A stretch of DNA of 35,079 nucleotides from Planctomycetota bacterium (GCA_026184295.1 JAHCJK010000046.1:1-35079), one strand, 5' to 3'; shown: positions 21,874 to 29,188, counted from the stretch's first letter. Numbers and translations: made by a program. Notes: generated by a model from the sequence alone, not told the origin.

Positions 21874-23106
21874 ATGTATACACGAAAACCGGGCATCTCT
21901 TTCCAAGCATGGCTGATCCGGGGCTTGGGACTGGGCGCCGGACTGGCCCTGGTGCTCGCCTGGGTCACCACCACCGGCTGTACCCAGGGCCCGGCCGCGA
22001 TCGAACGCCCCACGCGCGCGCTCTCCACGTCCGGCTGGAACCTGCGGCTCGCCGACGCCCCCGCGCATCCCCAAAGCGCCACCTTTAACGGCCTCTACCG
22101 CCCCGGCGAACCGCTCCTGATCCCCGCCGGCACGGCCTTCTTCCTGGAACCCAACGGCGGCGTGCTGCCGCTCTCGATCACGCCCGAAAGCGCCTGGATC
22201 GCCCAGGGCGGGGGACTGGACCTCGCCGCGAACGCCGCGCAGGTGCTGGCCGGCCGAGCTCCGCGCGTGCCCGGCAGCTACCGCATCGACTGGAAGGACC
22301 CGCACTTCGCGCCCCGCCAAGGCAGCGTGCGCGTCCTGGTGCTCGAAGCCGCCGAAGCCAAGACCACCAACGACCGCCGCACGCGGCTCAGCGCCGGCGG
22401 CAAGTCCCTCGGCTGGTACCTCGACCCGGCCCAGGCTCCCGTCGCGCGCATCAAGGAAAACGCCGCCCGCTACGTGCCCCCCGCGTACTTCACGACGCTC
22501 ACCGACGAGACCGCCGGCCTGCCCCTCGGCGAGGACCTCGACCTCGGCCAGATCGTCGCCTTCATGGACCACCGCGACGCCAACGGGCGCAAGGTCTTCA
22601 CCACGCAACGCCACACGCAGGCGCTTCCGCCCAACCGCGAACTCTTCAACAAGCTGAACCTGCTGCGCGAGCGCCTGCGCCGCAAGGGCGTCAAGGTCAC
22701 GCGCTTCTGGATCACCAGCGGCTTCCGCACGCCCGACTACAACAAGCAGATCGGCGGCGCGGCCTACAGCCGGCACTGCTTCGGCGACGCCGTGGATCTG
22801 TGCATCGACGAAGACGGCGACCGCCACATGGACGACCTGAACGGCGACGGCAAGATCGACCGGAACGACGGCATCGTCATCGGGCGCGCCTGCGCCGAAC
22901 TGGAAGCCGAAGGCCTGGTGGTGCCCGGCGGCATCGGCGTCTACGAATGGGACGGCGAGGACTCCGTGCGCAGCCACGTCCACGTCGATTGCCGCGGCTA
23001 CGCCGTGCGCTGGGGGCAGGCCGCGCGCGGGCGCGGCAAGACGGCCTTCGACTGGTGGTCGGCGGAGACGCCGCGCGACGTCGAGGCCGGCGAGGCCTCC
23101 GAGTAG
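21874..23106 (+). CDS. Exported M15-type (D-Ala-D-Ala carboxypeptidase-like) zinc peptidase
   Basis: The zinc site of M15 peptidases is clear: SRHCFGDAVD (H301, D308) and HVHVD (H368/H370), preceded by ITSGFRTPDYNKQIGG. Such enzymes cut D-alanyl bonds in peptidoglycan. An N-terminal hydrophobic segment (about 10-30) followed by TTTGC (C36) suggests a signal peptide or possible lipoprotein, though the lipobox is non-canonical. Residues ~45-165 form a separate beta-rich domain (RPGEPLLIPAGTAFFLEPNG). Between the two metal motifs lies an acidic loop (312-332) that includes DLNGDGKIDRND, resembling a dockerin/EF-hand calcium loop. The ATG at 21874 has a poor ribosome-binding site. Confidence 0.82.
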   Translation: MYTRKPGISFQAWLIRGLGLGAGLALVLAWVTTTGCTQGPAAIERPTRALSTSGWNLRLADAPAHPQSATFNGLYRPGEPLLIPAGTAFFLEPNGGVLPLSITPESAWIAQGGGLDLAANAAQVLAGRAPRVPGSYRIDWKDPHFAPRQGSVRVLVLEAAEAKTTNDRRTRLSAGGKSLGWYLDPAQAPVARIKENAARYVPPAYFTTLTDETAGLPLGEDLDLGQIVAFMDHRDANGRKVFTTQRHTQALPPNRELFNKLNLLRERLRRKGVKVTRFWITSGFRTPDYNKQIGGAAYSRHCFGDAVDLCIDEDGDRHMDDLNGDGKIDRNDGIVIGRACAELEAEGLVVPGGIGVYEWDGEDSVRSHVHVDCRGYAVRWGQAARGRGKTAFDWWSAETPRDVEAGEASE

Positions 23107-23118
23107 CCCGCGCTTCTT

Positions 23119-23146
23119 TTGTCCTTTCTTTACCATCTATTACAAT
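23119..23146 (+). promoter_or_regulatory. Candidate sigma-70 promoter of ispE-spoVG
   Basis: TTGTCC (4/6) is followed after 16 nt by TACAAT (5/6), inside an AT-rich island that begins just after the M15 peptidase stop. Predicted start near 23153, about 90 nt before ispE. Confidence 0.5.
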
Positions 23147-23244
23147 AATTTGATTCCGGGCTGGCAGGCGAGTAATAAGAACCCGCACGAGCGCCGGACC
23201 CCCGCGCATCGGAACGCGCCGGGCACGCAACCGAATGGGCATCC

Positions 23245-24153
23245 ATGGAACTGACCGCGCACGCCAAAATCAACTGGGACCTGCACGTGCTGGGCAAGCG
23301 CCCGGACGGATTCCACGAAGTCGATACCGTCATGGTCTCCGTCGGCCTGGCCGACCGGCTGGTCGTGGAAGCGGCGGACGCCTTCACGCTCACCTGCAGC
23401 GACCCCGGGCTGCCCTGCGACGACAGCAACCTGGTGACGAAGGCCGCCAAGGCGCTCGCCAAGGCCGCGGGCGTCGAACCGCGCGCGCGCATTCATCTGG
23501 AAAAGCGCGTGCCCGCCGGGGGCGGGCTGGGGGGCGGGTCGAGCGACGCGGCGAACGCGCTGCTGGGGCTGAACGAACTCTGGCGCCAGGGCTGGACGCG
23601 CGAACGCCTGAGCGAGATCGCCGCGACGTTCGGCAGCGACATCGGATTCTTTTTGTGGGGCGGCTGGGCGCGCTGCCGCGGGCGCGGCGAAATCGTCGAG
23701 CCGATTCCGGGCAGCGCGGCGTGGCCGGCGGCGCGGCTCTTCCTGCTTCTGCCGGCGCTCTCGGTTCCGACGCCGCCGGTCTACAAAGCGCTCAACGCGC
23801 CCCCGTGGGACCCGTCGAAAAAACGTCTACGAAACTTGACATCGCTTGCGGATAATATTAACCTTTTATTAGTCTGCCTAGGCAAGGACGAACCTTTCGC
23901 GTCGTGGCCCGACAACGGGCTGCAGCAGGCGGCGTGCGTTGTGGAGCCGCGGCTCGAGGCGTTGCAGAAGGCGCTGGCCGAATGGTTCCCCGGGCGCTGG
24001 CAGATGTCGGGAAGCGGCGCGGTGCATGTGGTGCTGCCCGGCCCGAACGAAAAGGCGGAGGCGGTGCAGGACCGGATCGACGCAGCCATGCCGTATGCCG
24101 TGCGAGTCGTGGAAACGAATACCATCACACCTTGCTTCTCACCTAGGCCGTAA
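23245..24153 (+). CDS. ispE: 4-diphosphocytidyl-2-C-methyl-D-erythritol kinase (IspE)
   Basis: The MEP-pathway kinase that phosphorylates CDP-ME, a GHMP-family enzyme of 302 aa. Visible motifs: AKINWDLHVLGKRPDGFHEV with catalytic K8; the ATP-binding loop PAGGGLGGGSSDAA (90-103); SDIGFFLWGG with D132; and the third GHMP motif MSGSGAVHVV. The family consensus is KINL and DxPFF, so W11 and G134 are slightly unusual. Cytosolic. A 60-base AT-rich patch (about 23821-23880) codes for residues ~193-212 with codons unlike the rest. The ribosome-binding site is weak. A spoVG homologue starts 102 bases downstream, a gene pair also seen near ispE in Bacillus. Confidence 0.9.
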   Translation: MELTAHAKINWDLHVLGKRPDGFHEVDTVMVSVGLADRLVVEAADAFTLTCSDPGLPCDDSNLVTKAAKALAKAAGVEPRARIHLEKRVPAGGGLGGGSSDAANALLGLNELWRQGWTRERLSEIAATFGSDIGFFLWGGWARCRGRGEIVEPIPGSAAWPAARLFLLLPALSVPTPPVYKALNAPPWDPSKKRLRNLTSLADNINLLLVCLGKDEPFASWPDNGLQQAACVVEPRLEALQKALAEWFPGRWQMSGSGAVHVVLPGPNEKAEAVQDRIDAAMPYAVRVVETNTITPCFSPRP

Positions 24154-24255
24154 CAACAGATGTCCGTCCCGGCTCGATGAGCCGTTCCGGACCGCAGATG
24201 AACAACGGAGACCTTCCGCGCCGCGTCCATGTTACGTGGCCGGAAAGGATACGGC

Positions 24256-24798
24256 ATGAAGATCACCGAGGTGAAAATCAAGCTCGTCGAAAAGCAGGAC
24301 GACAAACTGCTGGCGTTCGCCAGCATCACGTTCGATTTCTGCTTCGTCGTGCGCGACATCAAGATCATCCAGGGCGCGCGCGGGCTCTTCGTGGCCATGC
24401 CCAGCCGCAAGATCACCGACCGCTGTTCCGACTGCGGCGGCAAGAACCACCTGCAGGCGCAGTTCTGCAACCAGTGCGGCAAGCGCCTGGTGCCGAACCG
24501 CTCGCACACCGACGGGCGCGGCCGGGCCAAGCTGCACGCCGACATCGCGCACCCGATCAACAGCCGCTACCGCGCCGAACTCCAGAACGCGATCCTAGCC
24601 GCGTACCAGAAGGAACAGGAACGTTCGCGCCTGCCCGGCTACGTGCCGACGGTCTTCGACGACCTCGACGCCGGCCCCGAAGGCTTCGACCTCGACGAGC
24701 CGCTGTACGACCCCCCCGGCGACCCGCCGCCCCGCGTCCGCCCCAAGCCCCCCCAGCCCGCGCCGAAACCGCAGGACGACGGCGGAAGCGCCACCTAG
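24256..24798 (+). CDS. spoVG: SpoVG-family protein with inserted zinc ribbon and disordered tail
   Basis: SpoVG proteins are small nucleic-acid-binding regulators. MKITEVKIKLV (1-11), FCFVVRDIKIIQGARGLFVAMPSRK (about 28-52) and DIAHPINSRYRAELQNAIL (96-114) match the family in order. Between PSRK and DIAHPINS, where SpoVG normally has a short loop, sits a zinc ribbon: CSDC (57-60) and CNQC (71-74). The C-terminal 60 residues are acidic then proline-rich (DPPGDPPPRVRPKPPQP). Total 180 aa against a usual ~95. AAAGGA lies 7 nt before the ATG at 24256; the upstream ATG at 24229 has no such site. Probably co-transcribed with ispE. Confidence 0.88.
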   Translation: MKITEVKIKLVEKQDDKLLAFASITFDFCFVVRDIKIIQGARGLFVAMPSRKITDRCSDCGGKNHLQAQFCNQCGKRLVPNRSHTDGRGRAKLHADIAHPINSRYRAELQNAILAAYQKEQERSRLPGYVPTVFDDLDAGPEGFDLDEPLYDPPGDPPPRVRPKPPQPAPKPQDDGGSAT

Positions 24799-24940
24799 AT
24801 CACCTCGCCACGCCGCACGCCCGATCCGACCAAGCCGCCGCTTTTCATCTGTTGCATAATTTTCACACCCGCCAAGCCCGCATCCCTGCAAGCGCAAGCG
24901 CGCCGCCCGCAGCCGCACCTCCGCGCCCCCCAGCCGTTTC

Positions 24941-25050
24941 ATGTGGGACAGGCGTCCCGCCTGTCCGGTCGAAGGAGAGGACTCCCGGACGCCCCGAAGC
25001 GTTGGCTGCGCAGGGCAAGCAACAGACAGGCGGGACGCCTGTCCTACAAC
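24941..25050. repeat. Family A copies 11 and 12 as an inverted pair
   Basis: A forward palindrome (24941-24966) and a reverse one (25023-25050) enclose about 56 bases. The paired, opposed arrangement is the form known for REPINs. The enclosed sequence (CGGTCGAAGGAG...GCAAGCAACAG) is unrelated to the centres of the other pairs. Confidence 0.75.
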
Positions 25051-25118
25051 GGCATGCCGTCCGCGGTGCTCCGACGCAATCGTTCCGTTGCTTGCCCCGC
25101 AGGGGCAACAGGTGAAAG

Positions 25119-25291
25119 CCCAGGGTTGCGCGCGTAGCGCGCTACCCTGGGTCCGCGAGCCGCACATGCGCTTCCCTAGAGGGGAAGCACCGGAGTCCCC
25201 ACAGGGTTTCGCGGATGCGGTGCTTCCCTTGCAGGGAAGCGTCGTGGGTTGTCGTGCACCCAGGGTAGCGCGCTGCGCGCGCAACCCTGGG
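25119..25291. repeat. Family C nested inverted repeat
   Basis: The left arm (25119-25151, CCCAGGGTTGCGCGCG...CCTGGG) is itself a palindrome and is complementary to the right arm (25259-25291, CCCAGGGTAGCGCGCT...CCTGGG). Between them, GCTTCCCTAGAGGGGAAGC and GCTTCCCTTGCAGGGAAGC form two further hairpins. In RNA the whole would fold as a branched structure. Confidence 0.75.
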
Positions 25292-25464
25292 CTATCTTCT
25301 GCTACCCCTTCGGGGTAGTACCGCATGGTGGTGGACCTTCAGCGCGTTGGATGCTTTTCTGGCTCCACCTTCCACTGCCCACTGACCTGCGCAGGGAAAA
25401 GCGAGTCAGAGGTCGGTCTTCGCTGGTCAGTGGTCAACACAGCAACGGCCGACGGCTGCGCCGT

Positions 25465-25490
25465 AGGTGGGACAGGCGTCCCGCCTGTCC
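25465..25490. repeat. Family A palindrome copy 13
   Basis: The core GGACAGGCG-TCC-CGCCTGTCC is preceded by AGGTG instead of TTTGTG and followed by GGCTCATGGAGG and GCGGTGCTTG, part of the shared family flank. Confidence 0.75.
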
Positions 25491-25555
25491 GGCTCATGGA
25501 GGTGAGCGCGGTGCTTGCCGAACGCAGTGTGATGCAGATCCTTTGGTTGTGCCGT

Positions 25556-25660
25556 GCTTGGCGTCTTTGCGTCTTTGCGCGAACCAATTCCGTTGGTGCT
25601 TGGCCGTATCCATTGGGTTCTTAGTTGCCGTGCTCCGTGTTTCCGTGCCTCCGTGGTAAA
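25556..25660. repeat. GTCTTTGCG and TTTCCGTGCCTCCGTG repeats
   Basis: GCTTGGCGTCTTTGCGTCTTTG (25556-25579 region) is the reverse complement of the repeat type seen at 509-540 and ~31086. It is followed at about 25626 by TGCCGTGCTCCGTGTTTCCG, a second low-complexity repeat type that ends 10 bases before the stop of the epimerase gene. Confidence 0.55.
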
Positions 25661-25670
25661 AACCGACGAG

Positions 25671-26690
25671 TCAGCGCGCCCGCACGCCCAGCCCCGGCCG
25701 GTCCGGCAGCAGCAGCTTGGCGTGCTTGTCCAGCTTCACGCCGTCGTACGGGTCGTCGCTGATCAGGATGTTGCCGTCCAAGTCGGCGTAATCGACGAGC
25801 GGCGTCAATTGCGCCGCGGCCGTGATCAGCACGCTCGATTCGATCATGCAGCCGACCATGATCTTGAAGCCGCACGACCGCGCCGTGTGGACCATCTTCA
25901 GCGCCGCGCGCAGCCCGCCGCACTTCACCAGCTTGATGTTGATGCACTTCACGCAGCCGCGCAGCGGCGGCAGGTCTTCCGGCACCAGGCTCGATTCGTC
26001 GGCCATCAGCGGCAGGCCGATCTTCTCCTGGATGCGCTTCAGCTTCGCGTTCTGCCCCGGCGGCACCGGCTGTTCGATGAACTCGATGCCGAGCTTCTCG
26101 AGAATCTTCGCCTTGGCGATCGCGTCCTTCACGCTCCAGCCGCAGTTGGCGTCCACGCGCAGGGTCTTTTTCGGGCAGAGCTTGCGGACTTCCTTGATGA
26201 TCTCCATGTCGCCCTGCACGCCGAGCTTGATCTTGAGCACCGGAAAGCGCTGCGCTTCCTCGACCTTCGCGCGCACCTTTTCGAGCGTGTCGATGCCGAT
26301 GGTGAAGCTGGTCTGCGGCGTCTTGGCGCGGTCGAGGCCCCAGTATTTCCAGAGCGGCAGACCGGTCTTCTGCCCGATCAGGTCGTGCAGGGCCAGGTCC
26401 ACCGCCGCGCGCGCGCTGGGTTCCTTGGGAAATTTCTTCGCCAGGCCGTCGAGCACGCGTTCGAGGTCGAAGGGATCGGGGTCCTTCAGGAAGGGGGCCA
26501 TGCGTTCGAGCGTGCGGCGGCAGCCGTCCTGGTTCTGCCCGTAGTAGCGCTGCGGCGCGGCCTCGCCCAGGCCTTCGTGCTTCCCGTCGCGCACGCGCAG
26601 GAGCACGTTGTTGGCGTAGTCGCTGGACGAGCGCGCGATGGTGAAGGTATGGCGCAGCTTCAGGTCCATGTTTTCGGCGGTGAGTTTCAT
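25671..26690 (-). CDS. Dipeptide-epimerase-family enzyme (DgcA-like N-acetyl-D-glutamate racemase candidate)
   Basis: An enolase-superfamily member of 339 aa. The capping domain (1-120) is followed by a barrel with KxK catalytic lysine (LKIKLG, K153/K155), metal ligands D180 (RVDANCGW), E206 (EQPV) and D231 (MADES), the second catalytic lysine K256 (NIKLVKCGG), and the DxD motif typical of dipeptide epimerases (YADLDGN, D303/D305). L-Ala-D/L-Glu epimerase is the archetype. Because a DUF1611 (DgcN-like) gene is upstream in the same operon, the DgcA role, racemising N-acetyl-D-glutamate, is a good alternative. AAGGAT is 9 nt before the ATG at 26690. Confidence 0.9.
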   Translation of the reverse strand: MKLTAENMDLKLRHTFTIARSSSDYANNVLLRVRDGKHEGLGEAAPQRYYGQNQDGCRRTLERMAPFLKDPDPFDLERVLDGLAKKFPKEPSARAAVDLALHDLIGQKTGLPLWKYWGLDRAKTPQTSFTIGIDTLEKVRAKVEEAQRFPVLKIKLGVQGDMEIIKEVRKLCPKKTLRVDANCGWSVKDAIAKAKILEKLGIEFIEQPVPPGQNAKLKRIQEKIGLPLMADESSLVPEDLPPLRGCVKCINIKLVKCGGLRAALKMVHTARSCGFKIMVGCMIESSVLITAAAQLTPLVDYADLDGNILISDDPYDGVKLDKHAKLLLPDRPGLGVRAR

Positions 26691-26729
26691 GGTTGATGTA
26701 TCCTTAACGAACTACATGGGGCGTAGGCT

Positions 26730-26975
26730 CTATGCATCTTGAAATGCTTTGCATCCCATGTGTTCAAATGTAAGTAGACCTGATCGAGGACTTTTGGGAT
26801 TAAAACAAATGCCCCAGTCGAGACCTCGCTCGCCTTCCAATTTATGAAACCACACGCATTCGCAAGAGCAATCCGGTCCGAAATCATCATCTCTACTGCG
26901 CTTGCCATACGGCTCGAAATCCGAGGGCAGTTGTGTGGCTATTTCCCACAATTGTTCATGCGAAGCCTTAACCAT
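26730..26975 (-). CDS. Small Cys-rich protein (DCSxxCxWF...DWGxCxNPxSPRxGLLTFEH type)
   Basis: An 81-aa protein of unknown function. It carries a conserved-looking block: DCSCECVWFHKLEG (35-48), DWGICFNPKSPRSGLLTFEH (53-72) and GC75. Five cysteines and H72 could bind metal. The pattern resembles hypothetical bacterial proteins that share DWGVCxNPxSPRAGLLTFEHQGC. GAGGG 8 nt upstream supports the ATG at 26975 over 27011. Its base composition (near 47% G+C by eye) contrasts with flanking genes, and it splits the DgcN/DgcA-like pair with gaps of 63 and 39 bases, suggesting later insertion. Confidence 0.7.
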   Translation of the reverse strand: MVKASHEQLWEIATQLPSDFEPYGKRSRDDDFGPDCSCECVWFHKLEGERGLDWGICFNPKSPRSGLLTFEHMGCKAFQDA

Positions 26976-27038
26976 AGTTAGCGCCCTCGTGCTATTGAAA
27001 GAAATGGGCATCGCACATCAGGTACATGCCAATGGAAC

Positions 27039-28091
27039 TTACTTCAGCCCCAGCGCCTTCTCCGCCGCCGCGACCAGCTTGTCGCTGCCGTGCCGGATCG
27101 GGTCCTGCGCGGGCAGGCCGGTCTCGTCTTCGATGCGCTTCATCGCCGCGTCGGCCTCGGCGGGCGTCATGCCCACCGTGTTCAGGCTCACCGCGATCAC
27201 CGGCGCCGGGAAGATCGGCTTCACCAGGTCCTCGACGAGCTTGATGGCTTCCGTCAGCGGCGGAATGGGGAACTGTTCGTAGTGGCTGATGTTCTTCCGC
27301 GCCGGCGCGTGCTGGAACATGATCGCGTGCGGCATCGAACCGTGCAGCATGCCGACGGTGACGCCGCTGTACGCCGGGTGGTAGACGCTGCCCTGGCCTT
27401 CGATGACCAGGATCTTGCGCTTGCGGCGCTGCCAGCAGAGCAGTTCCGCGGCGCCGTTGACGTAGTCGCTCAGCACGTGGTCGGTCGCGATCCCCGAGCC
27501 CGCGATCATGATGCCCGTCTGCCCCGTCGCGACGAACTCGCTGTCGTGGCCCTTCGCGCGCAGGCCGCGGTCGAGTTCGATCGCCGTGACCATCTTGCCC
27601 ATGTTGCAGTCCGAACCGACCAGCGCGATGCGCTTCTGCGGCAAGGCGCGCAGGCGGTCCAGCGCGACGCCGACGTCCGGCGGCGGCAGGCGCAGGTCGG
27701 CGATCGTCACCTTCTTCTTCTTGGCCGCGGCCGCGAATTCCGGATCTTCGCCTAGGATGTGGTGCAGCCCGCTCACGATGTCCAGCCCGGCCTTGATTGC
27801 GTCGAGGATGATCTTGCGCCAGGCCTGGGGGAGTTTCCCGCCGACGGGCGCGATGCCGATCAGGAGCTGCGTCGGCTTATGCTTCAGGCCTTCCGCGACC
27901 GACTTCACGATCGGCACGCCCTGGCCGACCCCGATCACCTCTTCAAGCGGCTTGCCGGCCTTCGCGGCCTTCGAATCCAGCACGCAGACGGTCTCGTCCG
28001 GGCAGTACCGGATCACGCTCGTCGCGGTCTTCGACGAAAAGACCCCCAACTGTCCTTCGGTGAGGATCATCATGCGGCGCTTCTTGGCCAT
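27039..28091 (-). CDS. DUF1611 family P-loop protein (DgcN-like)
   Basis: A 350-aa protein with an N-terminal Rossmann-like domain (1-145, MMILTEGQLGVFSSKTA) and a C-terminal P-loop domain with GSDCNMGK (159-166), a TGQTGIMI strand and VIEGQGSVYHPAY (229-241). Members of this family have been described as DgcN, a D-glutamate N-acetyltransferase that acts with an epimerase-family partner, DgcA. The partner is present downstream (25671-26690), which supports the role; this remains inference. AAGGA lies 8 nt before the ATG at 28091, and the gene begins 11 bases after the upstream isomerase stop. Cytosolic. Confidence 0.85.
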   Translation of the reverse strand: MAKKRRMMILTEGQLGVFSSKTATSVIRYCPDETVCVLDSKAAKAGKPLEEVIGVGQGVPIVKSVAEGLKHKPTQLLIGIAPVGGKLPQAWRKIILDAIKAGLDIVSGLHHILGEDPEFAAAAKKKKVTIADLRLPPPDVGVALDRLRALPQKRIALVGSDCNMGKMVTAIELDRGLRAKGHDSEFVATGQTGIMIAGSGIATDHVLSDYVNGAAELLCWQRRKRKILVIEGQGSVYHPAYSGVTVGMLHGSMPHAIMFQHAPARKNISHYEQFPIPPLTEAIKLVEDLVKPIFPAPVIAVSLNTVGMTPAEADAAMKRIEDETGLPAQDPIRHGSDKLVAAAEKALGLK

Positions 28092-28102
28092 GGAGGGTAT
28101 CC

Positions 28103-28990
28103 TTATTTGCTCTTCTTTTTGGGCGCGGCCGGCTTGGCCGCGGCCTTGGGTTTGGAGGTCGCCTTCGGTCCCGGCAGCGCGTCCCACATCGCGCGGACCT
28201 TGTGCGGGAAGTGCGGGAAGACGCGCTCGGGCGGCTCCAGTTCCGGGTGCCACTTCTTCTCCCACTCGAAGCTGAAGTAGCCGTCGAATCCGTCGGCCTT
28301 GAAGCGCGCCAGAATCTCGCTCACCGGCAGGTCGCCGGCCCCGACCATCACGTACTTGTTGTTCCCGTCCAGGCCCTGGTAGCCGTCCTTCAGGTGGCAG
28401 TAGCAGATGTGTTCCTTCACCTGCGCGTAGGTCGTGTCCCAGGTCTCCGTGCCGGCGTGGAACGAATTGAAGATGTCGTAGACGATCCCGAAGCCCTTCG
28501 TCCCCACCAGGTCCATCAGGCTCATCACCGCCTTGCCCGCGCACCAGTCGTCGTGGGTCTCCAGCGCCAGCGTCACGCCGCGGTCGGCCGCTTCCAGCGC
28601 CAGCGGCTTCAGCGCCGCGCCGACGGTCTTCAGCATCGCCTTGAAGTTCGAATCGACGGGAATCCGCCCGGCGAAGATGCGCACGTACGGCGCGCCCATC
28701 GCTTCCGCGTGCGCGATCAGCGTGCGCGTCAGCGCCTGGTTCTTCTCCACCTCTTCGCGCTTCGTGTACGCGTAATGCGGGTAGCCCAGCACGCTGATCA
28801 CCGGCGCGCCCTGCGACCGGAACAGGTCCCCGACGCGGCGGGCCTCGTCGAGCGACGCGTGGGGGTCGAAGTGGTTGCCGTCGTTGTGCGTGCGCAGTTC
28901 CACGCCGTCGTATTTGAACGCGCGCGCGTGCTTGGCCACTTCTTCAAGCGACCAGTCGGGGCAGCCCAGCGTCGAAAACGAGGTCTTCAT
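28103..28990 (-). CDS. Sugar phosphate isomerase/epimerase (TIM barrel)
   Basis: First gene of the operon. A 295-aa AP-endonuclease-2-like TIM barrel: SFSTLGCPDWSLEEVAKHA at the N-terminus, VRIFAGRIP, ALETHDDWCAG (Glu metal ligand), GIVYDIFNSFHAG (Asp), ICYCHLKDGYQG (His) and GYFSFEWEKKWHPEL (Glu). The last 25 residues are a lysine/alanine/proline tail (PKAAAKPAAPKKKSK), unusual for the family. GGAGG is 7 nt before the ATG at 28990. Substrate unknown; its place beside DgcN/DgcA-like genes may point to an amino-acid or amino-sugar route. Confidence 0.88.
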   Translation of the reverse strand: MKTSFSTLGCPDWSLEEVAKHARAFKYDGVELRTHNDGNHFDPHASLDEARRVGDLFRSQGAPVISVLGYPHYAYTKREEVEKNQALTRTLIAHAEAMGAPYVRIFAGRIPVDSNFKAMLKTVGAALKPLALEAADRGVTLALETHDDWCAGKAVMSLMDLVGTKGFGIVYDIFNSFHAGTETWDTTYAQVKEHICYCHLKDGYQGLDGNNKYVMVGAGDLPVSEILARFKADGFDGYFSFEWEKKWHPELEPPERVFPHFPHKVRAMWDALPGPKATSKPKAAAKPAAPKKKSK

Positions 28991-29156
28991 CGGCGCGCCT
29001 CCGGACATGCATGGCAGAACGCTCGAAGATAGCAACTCGCCCCCTCGGCGCCAGCGCGGATTGCGAATCGAAAGCCGCGCGCATTTCGTTTCAAAACCGC
29101 CCGGCCGCCCGCGGCCCCGCCGGCTTTCCTCATTCGAATCCGCGGCCCCTCGCGGG

Positions 29157-29162
29157 TATACT
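29157..29162 (+). promoter_or_regulatory. Possible -10 box of the ABC exporter gene
   Basis: TATACT (5/6) lies ~27 nt before the GTG start within GGGTATACTGGG. The -35 region is weak (TTCGAA at 18-nt spacing). Confidence 0.35.
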
Positions 29163-29188
29163 GGGCGCTTTGTCCTCGAGGCGCGCGC

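Larger units (their letters stand above)
24799..25670. other. 872-base intergenic region made of dispersed repeats
   Basis: The largest gene-free stretch in the window, between convergent genes. It contains a family A pair (24941-25050), the nested family C inverted repeat (25119-25291), small hairpins either side (TTGCCCC/GGGGCAA near 25092, TACCCCTTCGGGGTA near 25304), a CAGTGGTCAACAC-type fragment (25425), a family A copy (25465) and GTCTTTGCG/TTTCCGTG-type repeats (25556-25660). Open frames across it are repeat translations. Confidence 0.65.

Noticed and set aside
23836..23865. TTGACA inside ispE as an internal promoter
   Set aside because: No -10 box with 15-19 base spacing scores well; the nearest AT-rich hexamer (TAATAT) is only 11 bases away.
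440..25490. Repeated palindromes as a CRISPR array
   Set aside because: The copies are kilobases apart, vary in orientation and have no regular spacers or cas genes.
24941..25670. Possible small genes in the 872-base gap
   Set aside because: All open frames are built from repeat sequence and lack ribosome-binding sites.
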